From positions 875,394-939,393 of the forward strand of contig NZ_KN050846.1 of the NCBI RefSeq assembly GCF_000746845.1: a DNA stretch of 64,000 nucleotides, given 5' to 3'. The stretch comes from Altibacter lentus. Its GTDB lineage: Bacteria; Bacteroidota; Bacteroidia; Flavobacteriales; Flavobacteriaceae. Shown here one piece after another: positions 1 through 8,635 of the stretch. The notes beneath the pieces were generated by a model. It was not told where the DNA came from. It made no database searches and saw only the letters and a program-made list of their open reading frames with translations. Every line of letters starts with the position of its first letter. Position 1 is the stretch's first letter. The position numbers were made by a program, and so were the translations under genes.

Positions 1-1
1 C

Positions 2-1480
2 CTAGACCCTGCTTTTGCACGAAATCCACAGATCATTTGGCCTACGAATCAACTGTACAACGGACTGGTTCAACTTGATGATTCGCTCAATATCAAGCCC
101 GATATCGCAAAACGCTGGGAAGTGAACGATTCAACAGCGACCTATACTTTCTACTTACGAGATGACGTTTATTTCCATAAAAACAAGGCTTTTGGCGCAA
201 AAGAAACGAGAAAGGTAGTTGCTTCAGATTTCACCTATAGTTTCGACCGTCTCACCGATGAAAACGTAGCGTCCTCCGGTAGCTGGGTCATGCAAAATGT
301 AGCATCGTATCGGGCAGTCAACGATACCACCCTAGTGATTCAGTTAAAACAACCCTTTCCTGCCTTTCTGGGCTTACTTTCTATGAGATATTGCTCTGTC
401 GTTCCAAAAGAAGCGGTAGAGCACTACGGTACTGAATTCCGAAGAAATCCCGTAGGGACAGGTCCTTTTCAGTTTAAACTGTGGGAAGAGAATGTAAAAT
501 TGGTCCTGCGGAAGAACCCGCTCTATTTTGAAACTGATGCTGAAGGGCACAAATTACCATATCTAGAAGCTGTAGCCATTACCTTCTTACCCGATAAGCA
601 AAGTGAGTTCTTGCAGTTTGTACAGGGAAAACTGGATTTTCTGAACAGTTTGGATAATTCATACAAGGATGAGATCCTTACCACTACCGGACAGCTTCAA
701 AAAAACTACAAAGACGATTTTTACCTTATTAAGGGTCCTTTTCTCAATACAGAATATCTAGGGTTTTTTATGGATAGCGAATCACCGGAGATTCAGTCCA
801 AAGCGTTAAGACAGGCGATCAATTACGGCTTTGACCGCTCTAAAATGGTTACTTATTTACGAAACGGAGTAGGCATTCCTGCCACACATGGTTTCATCCC
901 GAAAGGATTACCGGGGTATGAGACCATTGAAGGCTACGATCACAACCCTGCCTTGGCCCGTCAATTAATAGCACAATACAAAGCTGAGACCGGAGACGAG
1001 CGTCCCGAGATCGTCATTGGAACCAATAGTCAATATTTGGATTTATGCGAATACATTCAAAGGGAGCTCCAGAAGCTGGGGATTGCCGTATCCATTGATG
1101 TGGTGCCACCGTCAACTTTACGACAAATGAAAAGCAGCGGGGAGCTGGATATTTTTCGCGCCAGCTGGATCGCCGATTACCCCGATGCAGAGAACTATTT
1201 ATCATTATTCTACAGTCCAAACTTTACGCCCAACGGTCCCAATTACACACATTTTAAGAGTGCTGTCTTCGACAGCTTATACCAACGTTCTTTGACGTTG
1301 TCTAATATTGAAGACCGAAAAGTACTGTACACAAAAATGGACTCTATTGTAATAAGTGAAGCTCCCATAGTCCCTTTGTTCTACGACATGGCGGTACGTT
1401 TCGTGAACAAAAAAGTGAGTGGTTTAGGGATAAATCCGCAGAATTTCCTTATCCTGAAACGTGTCAAGAAGGAAAAATAA
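2..1480 (+). CDS. Peptide/oligopeptide ABC transporter substrate-binding protein (SBP family 5), 5' end outside window
   Basis: The reading frame is open from base 2, so the GTG at 122 is not the true start and the signal sequence lies upstream of the window. The visible 492 residues have the SBP_bac_5 (DppA/OppA) layout: an N-terminal stretch on the outcome of peptide transport (LDPAFARNP, YNGLVQLDDS, PDIAKRWEV), then YTFYLRDDVYFH and the LRKNPLYF region, and a C-terminal lobe with AIDYGFDR-like ALRQAINYGFDRSKM. Proteins of this family capture peptides outside the inner membrane and deliver them to an ABC permease. No permease gene follows; a convergent gene starts 28 bp downstream. In Flavobacteriaceae such proteins are often orphan lipoproteins. 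Substrate is inferred from the family only. Confidence 0.88.
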   Translation, partial: LDPAFARNPQIIWPTNQLYNGLVQLDDSLNIKPDIAKRWEVNDSTATYTFYLRDDVYFHKNKAFGAKETRKVVASDFTYSFDRLTDENVASSGSWVMQNVASYRAVNDTTLVIQLKQPFPAFLGLLSMRYCSVVPKEAVEHYGTEFRRNPVGTGPFQFKLWEENVKLVLRKNPLYFETDAEGHKLPYLEAVAITFLPDKQSEFLQFVQGKLDFLNSLDNSYKDEILTTTGQLQKNYKDDFYLIKGPFLNTEYLGFFMDSESPEIQSKALRQAINYGFDRSKMVTYLRNGVGIPATHGFIPKGLPGYETIEGYDHNPALARQLIAQYKAETGDERPEIVIGTNSQYLDLCEYIQRELQKLGIAVSIDVVPPSTLRQMKSSGELDIFRASWIADYPDAENYLSLFYSPNFTPNGPNYTHFKSAVFDSLYQRSLTLSNIEDRKVLYTKMDSIVISEAPIVPLFYDMAVRFVNKKVSGLGINPQNFLILKRVKKEK

Positions 1481-1508
1481 GTACCTGTATTATCAGGCCT
1501 CAAACATC

Positions 1509-2684
1509 TTAATTGCGCCGCCACTTCGCCGTTTCTTCAAACACATGTTCCAAGATGGCTGCATCGGTTTCTGAAAATTCGACACCTCGCCGGTCCATTA
1601 CCACTTTGGCAACTTCAAACGCTTTTTGAGTTTTGTAAGTGGTCATACCCCCGCTGCCGCCCCAACTGAAACTGGGAATGAAATTTCGGGGAAAACCACT
1701 TCCGAAGATATTCGCACTTACCCCAACCACCGTCCCGGTATTGAACATGGTGTTGATACCGCATTTGCTGTGATCTCCCATCATCAAGCCGCAAAATTGC
1801 AATCCGGTGCGGGCAAATCCCTCAGTCTCATAATCCCACAAGCGCACTTCGGCGTAGTTGTTCTTTAAATTGGAGTTATTGGTGTCGGCTCCCAAGTTGC
1901 ACCATTCTCCTATCACAGAATTGCCTAGAAAGCCGTCATGACCTTTATTGGAATAGCCAAAGATCACCGAATTGTTCAACTCCCCACCTACTTTACTGTA
2001 AGGGCCTACCGTACACCCTGTATATATCTTGGCGTTCATTTTAACGGTAGCTCCTTCGCAAAGTGCAAAAGGGCCGCGGATCATACTACCTTCCATGATC
2101 TCTGCGTTCTTACCAATATAGATGGGTCCTTCGGTTGCATTGAGGGAGCACAACGGCAAACGGGCCCCTTCTTCAATAAAGATCTGTTCTTTGTTGAAAG
2201 TTACGGTCATTTCGGGGATGGGTTGCGAGCTACGGCCTTTTGTTAACATCTCAAAATCGCGTTCGATCGCTTCGTGATTTTTCGAAAAGATATCCCAGGT
2301 GTGTTCAATGCGCAATACATCGTTGTGCGTATACTGGATCACCTCATACGCTTCAAAATCGACCTCCTGTCCTTCAGTAGTAAAAAAAGCCAGTGGCTCG
2401 TCCTTATAGAATAGTGCCTGATTTTCAGCAAGGCCTTTAACGAGGTTTGCCAAGTTTTCAGAAGGAATAAAGGAGGCATTGATCAAAACGTTCTTCTCTA
2501 ACTCTACCATAGGCCATTTTTCGGCTAAGTAATCTTCGGTTACGGTAGTGGTGGTAAACCCCAGCAGGTGTTCCCATTTTTCGCGTATGGTAAGGATCCC
2601 TATGCGAATATCGGCCACAGGGCGGGTGAAGGTAAAGGGAAGTAATTGATTGCGTACGTTGCCGTCGAATAAGATGTAATTCAT
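1509..2684 (-). CDS. GlmU-like sugar nucleotidyltransferase/acetyltransferase-type protein (Bacteroidota type)
   Basis: 391 residues. The N-terminal ~180 residues begin with MNYILFDGNVRNQLLPFTFT-type sequence, as in the Bacteroidota GlmU-like family in which the GlmU pyrophosphorylase domain is strongly diverged. The C-terminal half (about 190-370) is a left-handed beta-helix of hexapeptide repeats (IYIGKNAEIMEGSMIRGP, TGCTVGPYSKVGG, VIGEWCNLGADTNNS), as in acetyltransferases that use acetyl-CoA. A role in UDP-N-acetylglucosamine synthesis for cell envelope is inferred from the family. It is monocistronic or nearly so: a terminator lies upstream between it and rpmE2, and a TATCTTTA box on the same strand lies 26 bp before the start codon. 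Confidence 0.8.
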   Translation of the reverse strand: MNYILFDGNVRNQLLPFTFTRPVADIRIGILTIREKWEHLLGFTTTTVTEDYLAEKWPMVELEKNVLINASFIPSENLANLVKGLAENQALFYKDEPLAFFTTEGQEVDFEAYEVIQYTHNDVLRIEHTWDIFSKNHEAIERDFEMLTKGRSSQPIPEMTVTFNKEQIFIEEGARLPLCSLNATEGPIYIGKNAEIMEGSMIRGPFALCEGATVKMNAKIYTGCTVGPYSKVGGELNNSVIFGYSNKGHDGFLGNSVIGEWCNLGADTNNSNLKNNYAEVRLWDYETEGFARTGLQFCGLMMGDHSKCGINTMFNTGTVVGVSANIFGSGFPRNFIPSFSWGGSGGMTTYKTQKAFEVAKVVMDRRGVEFSETDAAILEHVFEETAKWRRN

Positions 2685-2709
2685 GCGTAAGAACTAGCGT
2701 TGGTTTTTG

Positions 2710-2717
2710 TAAAGATA
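2710..2717 (-). promoter_or_regulatory. Putative -7 promoter box (TATCTTTA) for the GlmU-like gene
   Basis: On the minus strand TATCTTTA matches the Bacteroidota -7 consensus TAnnTTTG except for the last base. It lies between the rpmE2 terminator and the GlmU-like start codon, at a distance giving a leader of about 20 nt. The same octamer precedes several other genes here (36671, 43803, 48086). Confidence 0.5.
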
Positions 2718-2752
2718 GTAAAGAAGTTAGGTTGTGTTGTGACCTGAAACAA

Positions 2753-2780
2753 AAAAGCCTTCGATTTCTCAAAGGCTTTT
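2753..2780 (-). terminator. Intrinsic terminator of rpmE2
   Basis: Arms AAAAGCCTT (2753-2761) and AAGGCTTTT (2772-2780) form a hairpin. Read on the minus strand it ends in a U run (A run on the plus strand at 2751-2756), 22 bp after the rpmE2 stop. Confidence 0.75.
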
Positions 2781-2802
2781 AAATATCTATAGAAGGGAAG
2801 GC

Positions 2803-3087
2803 TTATTCTTCAGACTTCGTTTCTTCTTTTTTAGGTGCTTTCTTGAACTTGTCGTACTTGTTCTTGAACTTGTCGATACGTCCGGCAGTATCGATCAACT
2901 TAGATTTACCGGTATAAAACGGGTGCGATGATCTTGAGATCTCCAATTTAACCAACGGATACTCTACACCATCAACTTCGATTGTTTCTTTCGTATCTGC
3001 AGTAGATTTCGTTAAAAAAACATCGTCGTTAGACATGTCCTTAAACGCTACTACTCTATAATTTTCAGGATGGATACCTTGTTTCAT
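2803..3087 (-). CDS. rpmE2: 50S ribosomal protein L31 type B
   Basis: 94 residues. Begins [19 protein letters not shown] and contains [16 protein letters not shown], the signature of L31 in the large ribosomal subunit. There is no cysteine at all, so this is the zinc-independent type B form rather than the CxxC zinc-binding type A. The C-terminus is a lysine- and glutamate-rich tail ([13 protein letters not shown]), longer than in enteric type B proteins. It has its own TAAATTTG promoter box upstream and its own terminator, so it is a single-gene unit. Confidence 0.96.
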   Translation of the reverse strand: MKQGIHPENYRVVAFKDMSNDDVFLTKSTADTKETIEVDGVEYPLVKLEISRSSHPFYTGKSKLIDTAGRIDKFKNKYDKFKKAPKKEETKSEE

Positions 3088-3126
3088 CAGTTCTATTTTT
3101 AAAATCTTTCTGTTTTTTTAAGTCTG

Positions 3127-3134
3127 CAAATTTA
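3127..3134 (-). promoter_or_regulatory. Putative -7 promoter box (TAAATTTG) of rpmE2
   Basis: On the minus strand TAAATTTG is a full match to the Bacteroidota -7 consensus TAnnTTTG. It lies 39 bp before the rpmE2 start codon, giving a leader of roughly 33 nt. Confidence 0.65.
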
Positions 3135-3293
3135 AGGATAATTTAGAAATGAACAATTTTTTTCAAGTATTTTTTATTCTGAAGTGTTTTATCGATCACT
3201 CCGGCGTTCATTGCTATTACGATTGTTTCCTACGTCCTTCAGAAATACGCAGTAAGAATACGTTCTTCACAATAATTATGTGTAACGTTTTCC

Positions 3294-3301
3294 TATCTTT
3301 G
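3294..3301 (+). promoter_or_regulatory. Putative -7 promoter box (TATCTTTG) for the DUF4199 gene
   Basis: TATCTTTG is a full match to TAnnTTTG and ends 34 bp before the ATG at 3336. It supports 3336 as the start, and it probably drives the two-gene unit with the glycosyltransferase. Confidence 0.65.
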
Positions 3302-3335
3302 TTTACTAACAGACCAAACCAAAAAACTTCAATAC

Positions 3336-3866
3336 ATGGAAACTCAAACACCCTCAGTGAAAAAGATCGCACTTAATTACGGACTGCTATTGGCACTTGG
3401 AACCATCGTGGTCTCAGTGATCGTTTATGTACTAGGCATGCATATGGACCAGCCTTGGTGGCAGTCGGCATTGAACTTTATTATTATGGCAGCGGCTATT
3501 GTCTACGGACTTAAAACATTTAAAAAAGAAAGTGGCGGGTTTTTATCCTTAGGCGAGGCTATTAAAACCGGACTTGCCATATCGTTGGTTGCCGGCGTTA
3601 TTGGCTCTATTTTTACCTATATTTTCGTCACCGTGATCGAACCGGATTTTGTTACACAACTCTTGGATGTAACTCGTGAAAACATGATAGAACAAAATCC
3701 GCAAATGACCGAAGAACAATTGGAAATGGCTATGGGCATGACCGAAAAGTTCATGACTCCGTGGTTTATGACGGCCATGGGCCTTATTGCATCGTTGTTC
3801 TTTGGCTTTATCATTTCATTGATCGCCGGATTGATCATGAAACAAAACCGCCCGGAAAACTACTAG
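3336..3866 (+). CDS. DUF4199 family membrane protein
   Basis: 176 residues with four hydrophobic segments, roughly residues 13-33, 43-60, 74-100 and 146-168. This is the layout of the DUF4199 family common in Bacteroidota. Between segments 3 and 4 is an acidic, methionine-rich extracytoplasmic or cytoplasmic stretch (EQLEMAMGMTEKFM). The function of the family is unknown. The stop lies only 10 bp before the glycosyltransferase start, and in other flavobacteria DUF4199 genes also sit next to such glycosyltransferases, so a shared role at the envelope is a fair guess. Confidence 0.8.
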   Translation: METQTPSVKKIALNYGLLLALGTIVVSVIVYVLGMHMDQPWWQSALNFIIMAAAIVYGLKTFKKESGGFLSLGEAIKTGLAISLVAGVIGSIFTYIFVTVIEPDFVTQLLDVTRENMIEQNPQMTEEQLEMAMGMTEKFMTPWFMTAMGLIASLFFGFIISLIAGLIMKQNRPENY

Positions 3867-3876
3867 AAGCAACTGC

Positions 3877-4830
3877 ATGAACCTGTCTATTGTCATCCCA
3901 CTTCTTAACGAAGAAGAGTCAATTACCGAATTATACCATTGGATCGCAAAAGTCATGCGGTCCAATGGTTTTTTATACGAATTGATCTTTATAGATGACG
4001 GTAGCACAGACGGATCCTGGGAGATCATAGACCGTCTGGCACAAGAACACACAGAGGTAAAAGGAATCCGTTTTTTAAAGAATTTCGGAAAGTCACAAGC
4101 ATTACATGCCGGATTCGCAAAAGCCATTGGCGATGTGGTCATCACCATGGACGCTGATCTTCAGGATAATCCCGAAGAGATCCCCGATCTCTATACAATG
4201 ATCACTACACAAGGCTATGACCTGGTCTCCGGCTGGAAAAAGAAACGTTTCGATTCGGTTGTAGCAAAGAACCTACCCTCTAAGTTGTTTAATTTTGCGG
4301 CCCGAAAGACCTCAGGTGTCCGATTACACGATTTTAATTGCGGATTGAAAGCCTACCGAAACAATGTCGTTAAGACCATTGAGGTTACCGGCGAAATGCA
4401 CCGCTATATTCCAGTACTGGCAAAGAATGCCGGATTTAACAAGATCGGAGAAAAGGTGGTGGTACATCAAGCGAGAAAATATGGCACGACCAAGTTCGGC
4501 GCAGAACGCTTTGTACGTGGCTTTTTAGACCTTATCACCATTTGGTTCTTGTCTCGTTTCGGGAAACGTCCCATGCATCTTTTTGGGGCCTGGGGAGCTT
4601 TCACTTTGTTTGTTGGTTTCGGCTTTGCCCTGTATCTGGGTATCGACAAATTGTTTATCAACCCTACAGGAAGGCTCATTACAGAACGTCCGCAGTTCTA
4701 TATTGCCTTGACCGCCATGATCCTGGGAACGCAATTGTTTTTGGCAGGATTTCTTGGTGAATTATTATTACGAAGCAAAAAAGAGGCGAAGAACTACATC
4801 GTTAAAGAACAGCGAAACTTCAACCAATAA
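3877..4830 (+). CDS. Family 2 glycosyltransferase, membrane-anchored (DPM1/GtrB-like)
   Basis: 317 residues. The N-terminal GT-A domain starts LSIVIPLLNEEESI, then FIDDGSTDGSW and the metal-binding DxD in MDADLQDNPEEIP (about residues 90-102). Two C-terminal transmembrane segments follow (about 229-251 and 270-296), the arrangement of polyprenyl-phosphate glycosyltransferases such as GtrB and dolichol-phosphate mannosyltransferase relatives. It would transfer a sugar from a nucleotide donor to undecaprenyl phosphate at the inner membrane. The sugar cannot be read from sequence. It is co-transcribed with the DUF4199 gene 10 bp upstream; the phosphohexomutase that could supply activated sugar precursors follows 39 bp later. 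Confidence 0.88.
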   Translation: MNLSIVIPLLNEEESITELYHWIAKVMRSNGFLYELIFIDDGSTDGSWEIIDRLAQEHTEVKGIRFLKNFGKSQALHAGFAKAIGDVVITMDADLQDNPEEIPDLYTMITTQGYDLVSGWKKKRFDSVVAKNLPSKLFNFAARKTSGVRLHDFNCGLKAYRNNVVKTIEVTGEMHRYIPVLAKNAGFNKIGEKVVVHQARKYGTTKFGAERFVRGFLDLITIWFLSRFGKRPMHLFGAWGAFTLFVGFGFALYLGIDKLFINPTGRLITERPQFYIALTAMILGTQLFLAGFLGELLLRSKKEAKNYIVKEQRNFNQ

Positions 4831-4844
4831 CCGCTAAGAATCAT

Positions 4845-4852
4845 TATTTTTG
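4845..4852 (+). promoter_or_regulatory. Putative -7 promoter box (TATTTTTG) for the phosphohexomutase gene
   Basis: TATTTTTG is a full match to TAnnTTTG, located 17 bp before the ATG at 4870. It suggests an additional transcription start for the mutase-exporter pair, with a very short leader of about 10 nt. Confidence 0.55.
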
Positions 4853-4869
4853 CAGTCTAATTAAGCAGA

Positions 4870-6579
4870 ATGATTTACGTAGATCCAAAAATCTTAGAAC
4901 GCCTAAACGCTTGGCTTACTCCCTTTTTTGACGAAAAAACCCAACAGACCATTAAAGATATGATCGCTCATGACCCCGAAGGACTTGAGGACAGCTTTTA
5001 CAAAAATCTGGCGTTTGGAACCGGAGGGATGCGAGGAAAAATGGGCGTTGGCGACAACAGGATCAACAAATATACTCTGGGAAAGAACACCCAAGGGCTC
5101 TCCAACTATCTAAAGAAACAATTTCCGGATCAAGAGATCAAGGTTGCGATTGCATACGATTGCAGGCATAACAGTAAAAAACTGGCTAAAGTGGTGGCCG
5201 ATGTCTTTTCGGCCAATGGGATTCGTGTTTTTTTATTTTCTGAATTACGCCCTACCCCGGAACTTTCATTTGCGGTAAAGCATCTTGACTGCCAATGCGG
5301 AATTGTACTCACAGCATCTCACAATCCTCCCGAGTACAATGGATACAAGGTGTACTGGGAAGATGGTGGTCAACTGGTACCGCCTCAGGACGCAGAGATC
5401 ATTTCTGAAATAAACACATTACAATATACCGATGTGAACTTTGATGCCAATGAGGCACTAATTGAAACAATCGATACCGAAGTGGACGCTGCTTTTGCCG
5501 AAGCATCGCTTCGAAATGGTAGTTTCAACACTCCTGAAGCAGCAAAACAAAATCTAAAGATCGTATTTACCTCCTTACACGGTACTTCCATCACTATGGT
5601 GCCAAAGGTTTTGGAACAAGCCGGATATACAAACGTGCATATTGTAGAAGAACAGGCTACCCCCAATGGTGATTTTCCTACGGTAAAATCTCCCAATCCC
5701 GAAGAACCGGAAGCCTTGCGCATTGCACTGGAGCATGCCGAAGTACAACAGGCCGATATCGTTATAGGTACCGATCCCGATTGTGACCGTTTGGGCGTCG
5801 CAGTACGGGATTCAAGTGGGACTTTAAAACTTCTCAATGGCAATCAAGCCATGGTCATCATGACCTATTTCCTTTTGGAACAATGGAAGAAGGATGAAAA
5901 GCTCAACGGAAATCAATTTGTGGCAAGCACCATCGTTTCAACACCTATGGTGCGTAAGATCGCAGAGCATTTTGGTGTAGAATACAAGGAGGGTCTTACA
6001 GGCTTTAAATGGATCGCAAAGATGGTCAACGATTTTCCCGAAATGGAATTTATTGGCGGCGGCGAAGAAAGTTTTGGATATATGGTAGGTGACTTTGTAC
6101 GCGACAAGGATGCGGTAACCGCTACCCTGCTTGCGTGTGAGATCGCTGCTCAAAAGAAAGCTGCCGGAAGCAGTATGTTCGATTATTTACAGGAGATCTA
6201 TCGTCACGCCGGAACATACCAAGAATTTTTGGTGTCTTTGGTGAAGGAAGGAAAAAAGGGAGCCGAAGAGATCGCCAATATAATGAAGAACCTTCGTGAA
6301 CACCCCTTCAAAGAGATCGCAGGGAGCCCTGTGATTCGCATTGAAGACTATGAGTCTGGTATTGCAAAAGACGCCCAAAACAATACTTCCGAAGTGTTAA
6401 AAATCCCACGGTCGAACGTCCTTATTTATTATACGGAAGACGGCAGTAAGATCGCGGCCCGTCCCAGTGGTACTGAGCCTAAGATCAAGTTCTATATTAG
6501 TGTCCACAATACTTCGGGAGATCTTTCGCAACTTCAGAAGAAAATAGACAATATCCGCACTCACCTAACCATTTCTTGA
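4870..6579 (+). CDS. Phospho-sugar mutase (phosphoglucomutase/phosphomannomutase family)
   Basis: 569 residues, the length of the long PGM2-type branch of alpha-D-phosphohexomutases. Four signature loops are intact: the phosphoserine loop TASHNPPEYNGYK (about residue 147), the metal-binding DPDCDR (about 301), the sugar-specificity loop GGGEESFGY (about 395) and the phosphate-binding RPSGTEPKIKFY (about 531). The enzyme interconverts hexose-1- and hexose-6-phosphates in the cytoplasm, feeding nucleotide-sugar synthesis. Choice between glucose, mannose or pentose substrates is not decidable by eye. Its TGA overlaps the ATG of the ABC exporter by one base (TGATG), indicating translational coupling. 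Confidence 0.93.
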   Translation: MIYVDPKILERLNAWLTPFFDEKTQQTIKDMIAHDPEGLEDSFYKNLAFGTGGMRGKMGVGDNRINKYTLGKNTQGLSNYLKKQFPDQEIKVAIAYDCRHNSKKLAKVVADVFSANGIRVFLFSELRPTPELSFAVKHLDCQCGIVLTASHNPPEYNGYKVYWEDGGQLVPPQDAEIISEINTLQYTDVNFDANEALIETIDTEVDAAFAEASLRNGSFNTPEAAKQNLKIVFTSLHGTSITMVPKVLEQAGYTNVHIVEEQATPNGDFPTVKSPNPEEPEALRIALEHAEVQQADIVIGTDPDCDRLGVAVRDSSGTLKLLNGNQAMVIMTYFLLEQWKKDEKLNGNQFVASTIVSTPMVRKIAEHFGVEYKEGLTGFKWIAKMVNDFPEMEFIGGGEESFGYMVGDFVRDKDAVTATLLACEIAAQKKAAGSSMFDYLQEIYRHAGTYQEFLVSLVKEGKKGAEEIANIMKNLREHPFKEIAGSPVIRIEDYESGIAKDAQNNTSEVLKIPRSNVLIYYTEDGSKIAARPSGTEPKIKFYISVHNTSGDLSQLQKKIDNIRTHLTIS

Positions 6580-8405
6580 TGAAATACTTCAAAAAAATAC
6601 TTCGTTATGCACGCCCTTACAAAGGGTATGCATGGCTTAACATTATCTCGAATGTCTTCTACGCTCTCTTTGGGACGCTGGCCTTCGTTTCCTTGATGCC
6701 CATGCTTAAGGTGTTGTTCGACAATTCGAAACGGGTGAGCGAAAAACCTACTTACGAAGGTGTGTTGAAACTGGGAGATTATTTTGAGGATTATATGAAC
6801 TATTTTATCAATGAGAAGATCGCTTCAGACGGTGAATTGAATACATTGATGATGATGATAGGCCTGGTGATCGCCACCTTCCTATTAAAGAACCTCTTTG
6901 GTTACTTGGCGATGTTCTTTATTACCTTTCTTCGGAATGGTGTCCTCAAAGACCTTCGGAACGACCTGTACAAGAAAACCGTGGAGCTACCGGTCTCATT
7001 TTATTCTGAAAAGCGCAAAGGAGATACCATCGCAAGAATTACGAGCGATGTATTGGAGATACAACATTCGTTCTTGTCGATCTTGGAATTGATCGTACGG
7101 GAACCCTTGATGATCCTGTTTACGATCATCGCCATGTTGGCGATTAGCACAGAGTTAACCATTTTCGTATTCATCTTTATTCCGGTATCGGGTTTTATCA
7201 TTTCCAGAATCGGAAAAAGCTTGAAGAAACATTCCGATAAGGTGCAGAAGGAACAAGGATACTTTTTGTCGATTTTGGAGGAGACGCTTGGCGGACTTAA
7301 GATCATTAAAGGGTTTAATGCAGAAAAGATCTTCAGAAATAAATTCTCTGAATCTACCGACCGTTTTTTTAAATTTTCAAATACCTTGTTAAATCGCCAG
7401 AATTTGGCCTCCCCTATTTCCGAATTCCTCGGGATCGTAGTCATCGCCATATTGCTTTGGTACGGTGGCTCCATGGTATTGGTTGAAAAGACCCTCGCGC
7501 CCGAATTCTTTATTGTATATATGGGATTGGCTTATAATATACTAACCCCTGCCAAAGCGATAAGCAAAGCGAGCTATGGCGTTAAAAAAGGAAATGCCGC
7601 CGCCGAACGGGTGCTAGAGATCCTTGAAACAGAATCTTCCATTAAAGACAAACAGGGTGCCATACAAAAAGAAGCTTTCGAGCAAGCAATTAACATTGAA
7701 AGTGTTTCTTTTAAATACGAAGAAGAATGGGTGCTACAAGATTTCTCGTTACGTGTTCCTAAAGGACAAACGGTTGCGTTAGTAGGCCAAAGCGGAAGCG
7801 GGAAAAGCACTATAGCCAATTTGATTACCCGTTTCTACGATGTGAATTTAGGAAGGATCGCTATAGATGGCATTGATATCAAGGACATGACCCAGCAGTC
7901 ACTGCGTGCACTTTTAGGGTTGGTGACACAAGATTCTATATTATTCAACGAGACGGTAAAGGGAAATCTTTTGGTTGCAAAAATGACAGCGACCGATGAG
8001 GAGATCATCGATGCCTTAAAAGTGGCCAATGCTTGGGAGTTCGTTAAAAGTCTGCCACAAGGCATTAATACTAATATCGGTGATAGTGGCAACAAATTGA
8101 GTGGCGGACAAAAACAACGGCTTAGTATCGCACGTGCCGTTTTAAAGAACCCTCCTATCATGATCCTCGATGAGGCTACCTCTGCTCTTGATACCGAAAG
8201 TGAGCGGTTGGTACAACAGGCATTGGAGAATATGATGAAGAACCGTACATCTGTAGTTATAGCACACCGACTTTCAACCATCCAGAATGCAGATCTCATC
8301 GTGGTCCTCTCCAAAGGAAAGATCGTAGAACAAGGGAAACACAACGAATTGTTGGCAAAAAAAGGAACGTACTATAATTTGGTAGAAATGCAGTCGTTGG
8401 CATAA
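6579..8405 (+). CDS. ABC exporter, fused permease and ATPase (MsbA/lipid A exporter-like)
   Basis: 608 residues from the ATG at 6579; a TTG one codon earlier is in frame but less likely. The N-terminal half is a six-helix ABC transmembrane domain (about 1-325). The C-terminal half is the nucleotide-binding domain, with Walker A GQSGSGKS (about 403), signature LSGGQKQR (about 506), Walker B MILDEATSALD (about 525) and switch His in VVIAHRLST. As a homodimer it would flip lipids or drugs across the inner membrane. The start overlaps the mutase stop by one base. Its stop codon overlaps the 3' end of a putative antisense-strand small RNA, so the two units converge. Confidence 0.93.
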   Translation: MKYFKKILRYARPYKGYAWLNIISNVFYALFGTLAFVSLMPMLKVLFDNSKRVSEKPTYEGVLKLGDYFEDYMNYFINEKIASDGELNTLMMMIGLVIATFLLKNLFGYLAMFFITFLRNGVLKDLRNDLYKKTVELPVSFYSEKRKGDTIARITSDVLEIQHSFLSILELIVREPLMILFTIIAMLAISTELTIFVFIFIPVSGFIISRIGKSLKKHSDKVQKEQGYFLSILEETLGGLKIIKGFNAEKIFRNKFSESTDRFFKFSNTLLNRQNLASPISEFLGIVVIAILLWYGGSMVLVEKTLAPEFFIVYMGLAYNILTPAKAISKASYGVKKGNAAAERVLEILETESSIKDKQGAIQKEAFEQAINIESVSFKYEEEWVLQDFSLRVPKGQTVALVGQSGSGKSTIANLITRFYDVNLGRIAIDGIDIKDMTQQSLRALLGLVTQDSILFNETVKGNLLVAKMTATDEEIIDALKVANAWEFVKSLPQGINTNIGDSGNKLSGGQKQRLSIARAVLKNPPIMILDEATSALDTESERLVQQALENMMKNRTSVVIAHRLSTIQNADLIVVLSKGKIVEQGKHNELLAKKGTYYNLVEMQSLA

Positions 8406-8489
8406 AAAGAAAAAGAGCGATTTGGGGCACCGCTCTTTCACTTCTTTGTCATCGCATTTGGGGCACGCGATGACGGTTTTAACATAAGT
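8404..8489 (-). ncRNA. Candidate small RNA 1: two hairpins with identical GUGCCCCAAAU loops, the second a terminator
   Basis: Read on the minus strand, a complete promoter (8496-8527) is followed by two perfect 8-bp hairpins. Hairpin 1 has arms GTCATCGC/GCGATGAC (8474-8448) and hairpin 2 has arms AAAGAGCG/CGCTCTTT (8438-8411). Their stems are unrelated, yet both enclose the same 11-nt loop GTGCCCCAAAT. Hairpin 2 runs directly into TTCTTTTT, so it is a standard intrinsic terminator. Predicted transcript about 86 nt. Identical single-stranded loops on unrelated stems suggest the loop is the functional part, as in small RNAs that use C-rich loops to seize G-rich mRNA sites. Not recognised as a known family. 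Confidence 0.6.
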
Positions 8490-8495
8490 ATGAGT

Positions 8496-8527
8496 CAAAT
8501 ATATATTTAACTTTCGAATTCACCAAA
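8496..8527 (-). promoter_or_regulatory. Putative complete promoter of small RNA 1 (TTTG-N20-TATATTTG)
   Basis: On the minus strand TTTG (8527-8524) and TATATTTG (8503-8496) are separated by 20 bp, matching the Bacteroidota -33/-7 arrangement. No protein gene on this strand starts downstream, which leaves the small RNA as the likely product. Confidence 0.6.
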
Positions 8528-8635
8528 TTTTTTTTGCATTTAATCTATGAACTATGCATTTCATCGATATTTTAATCAACTAATGTTAATATAATTCCTA
8601 CATTTTTGATGAATAATTTAAGTTCGATAGAAGAC

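Noticed and set aside
3149..3376. Plus-strand 75-codon frame between rpmE2 and the DUF4199 gene
   Set aside because: It overlaps both promoters and the start of the DUF4199 gene, and has no family-like composition.
8274..8498. Minus-strand 74-codon frame with CPKC and CPKS, resembling a zinc ribbon, across the small RNA 1 hairpins
   Set aside because: It would start at TTG and run into the antisense of the ABC exporter. The CPK repeats simply encode the duplicated loop sequence, and the perfect hairpins with terminator explain the repeat better.
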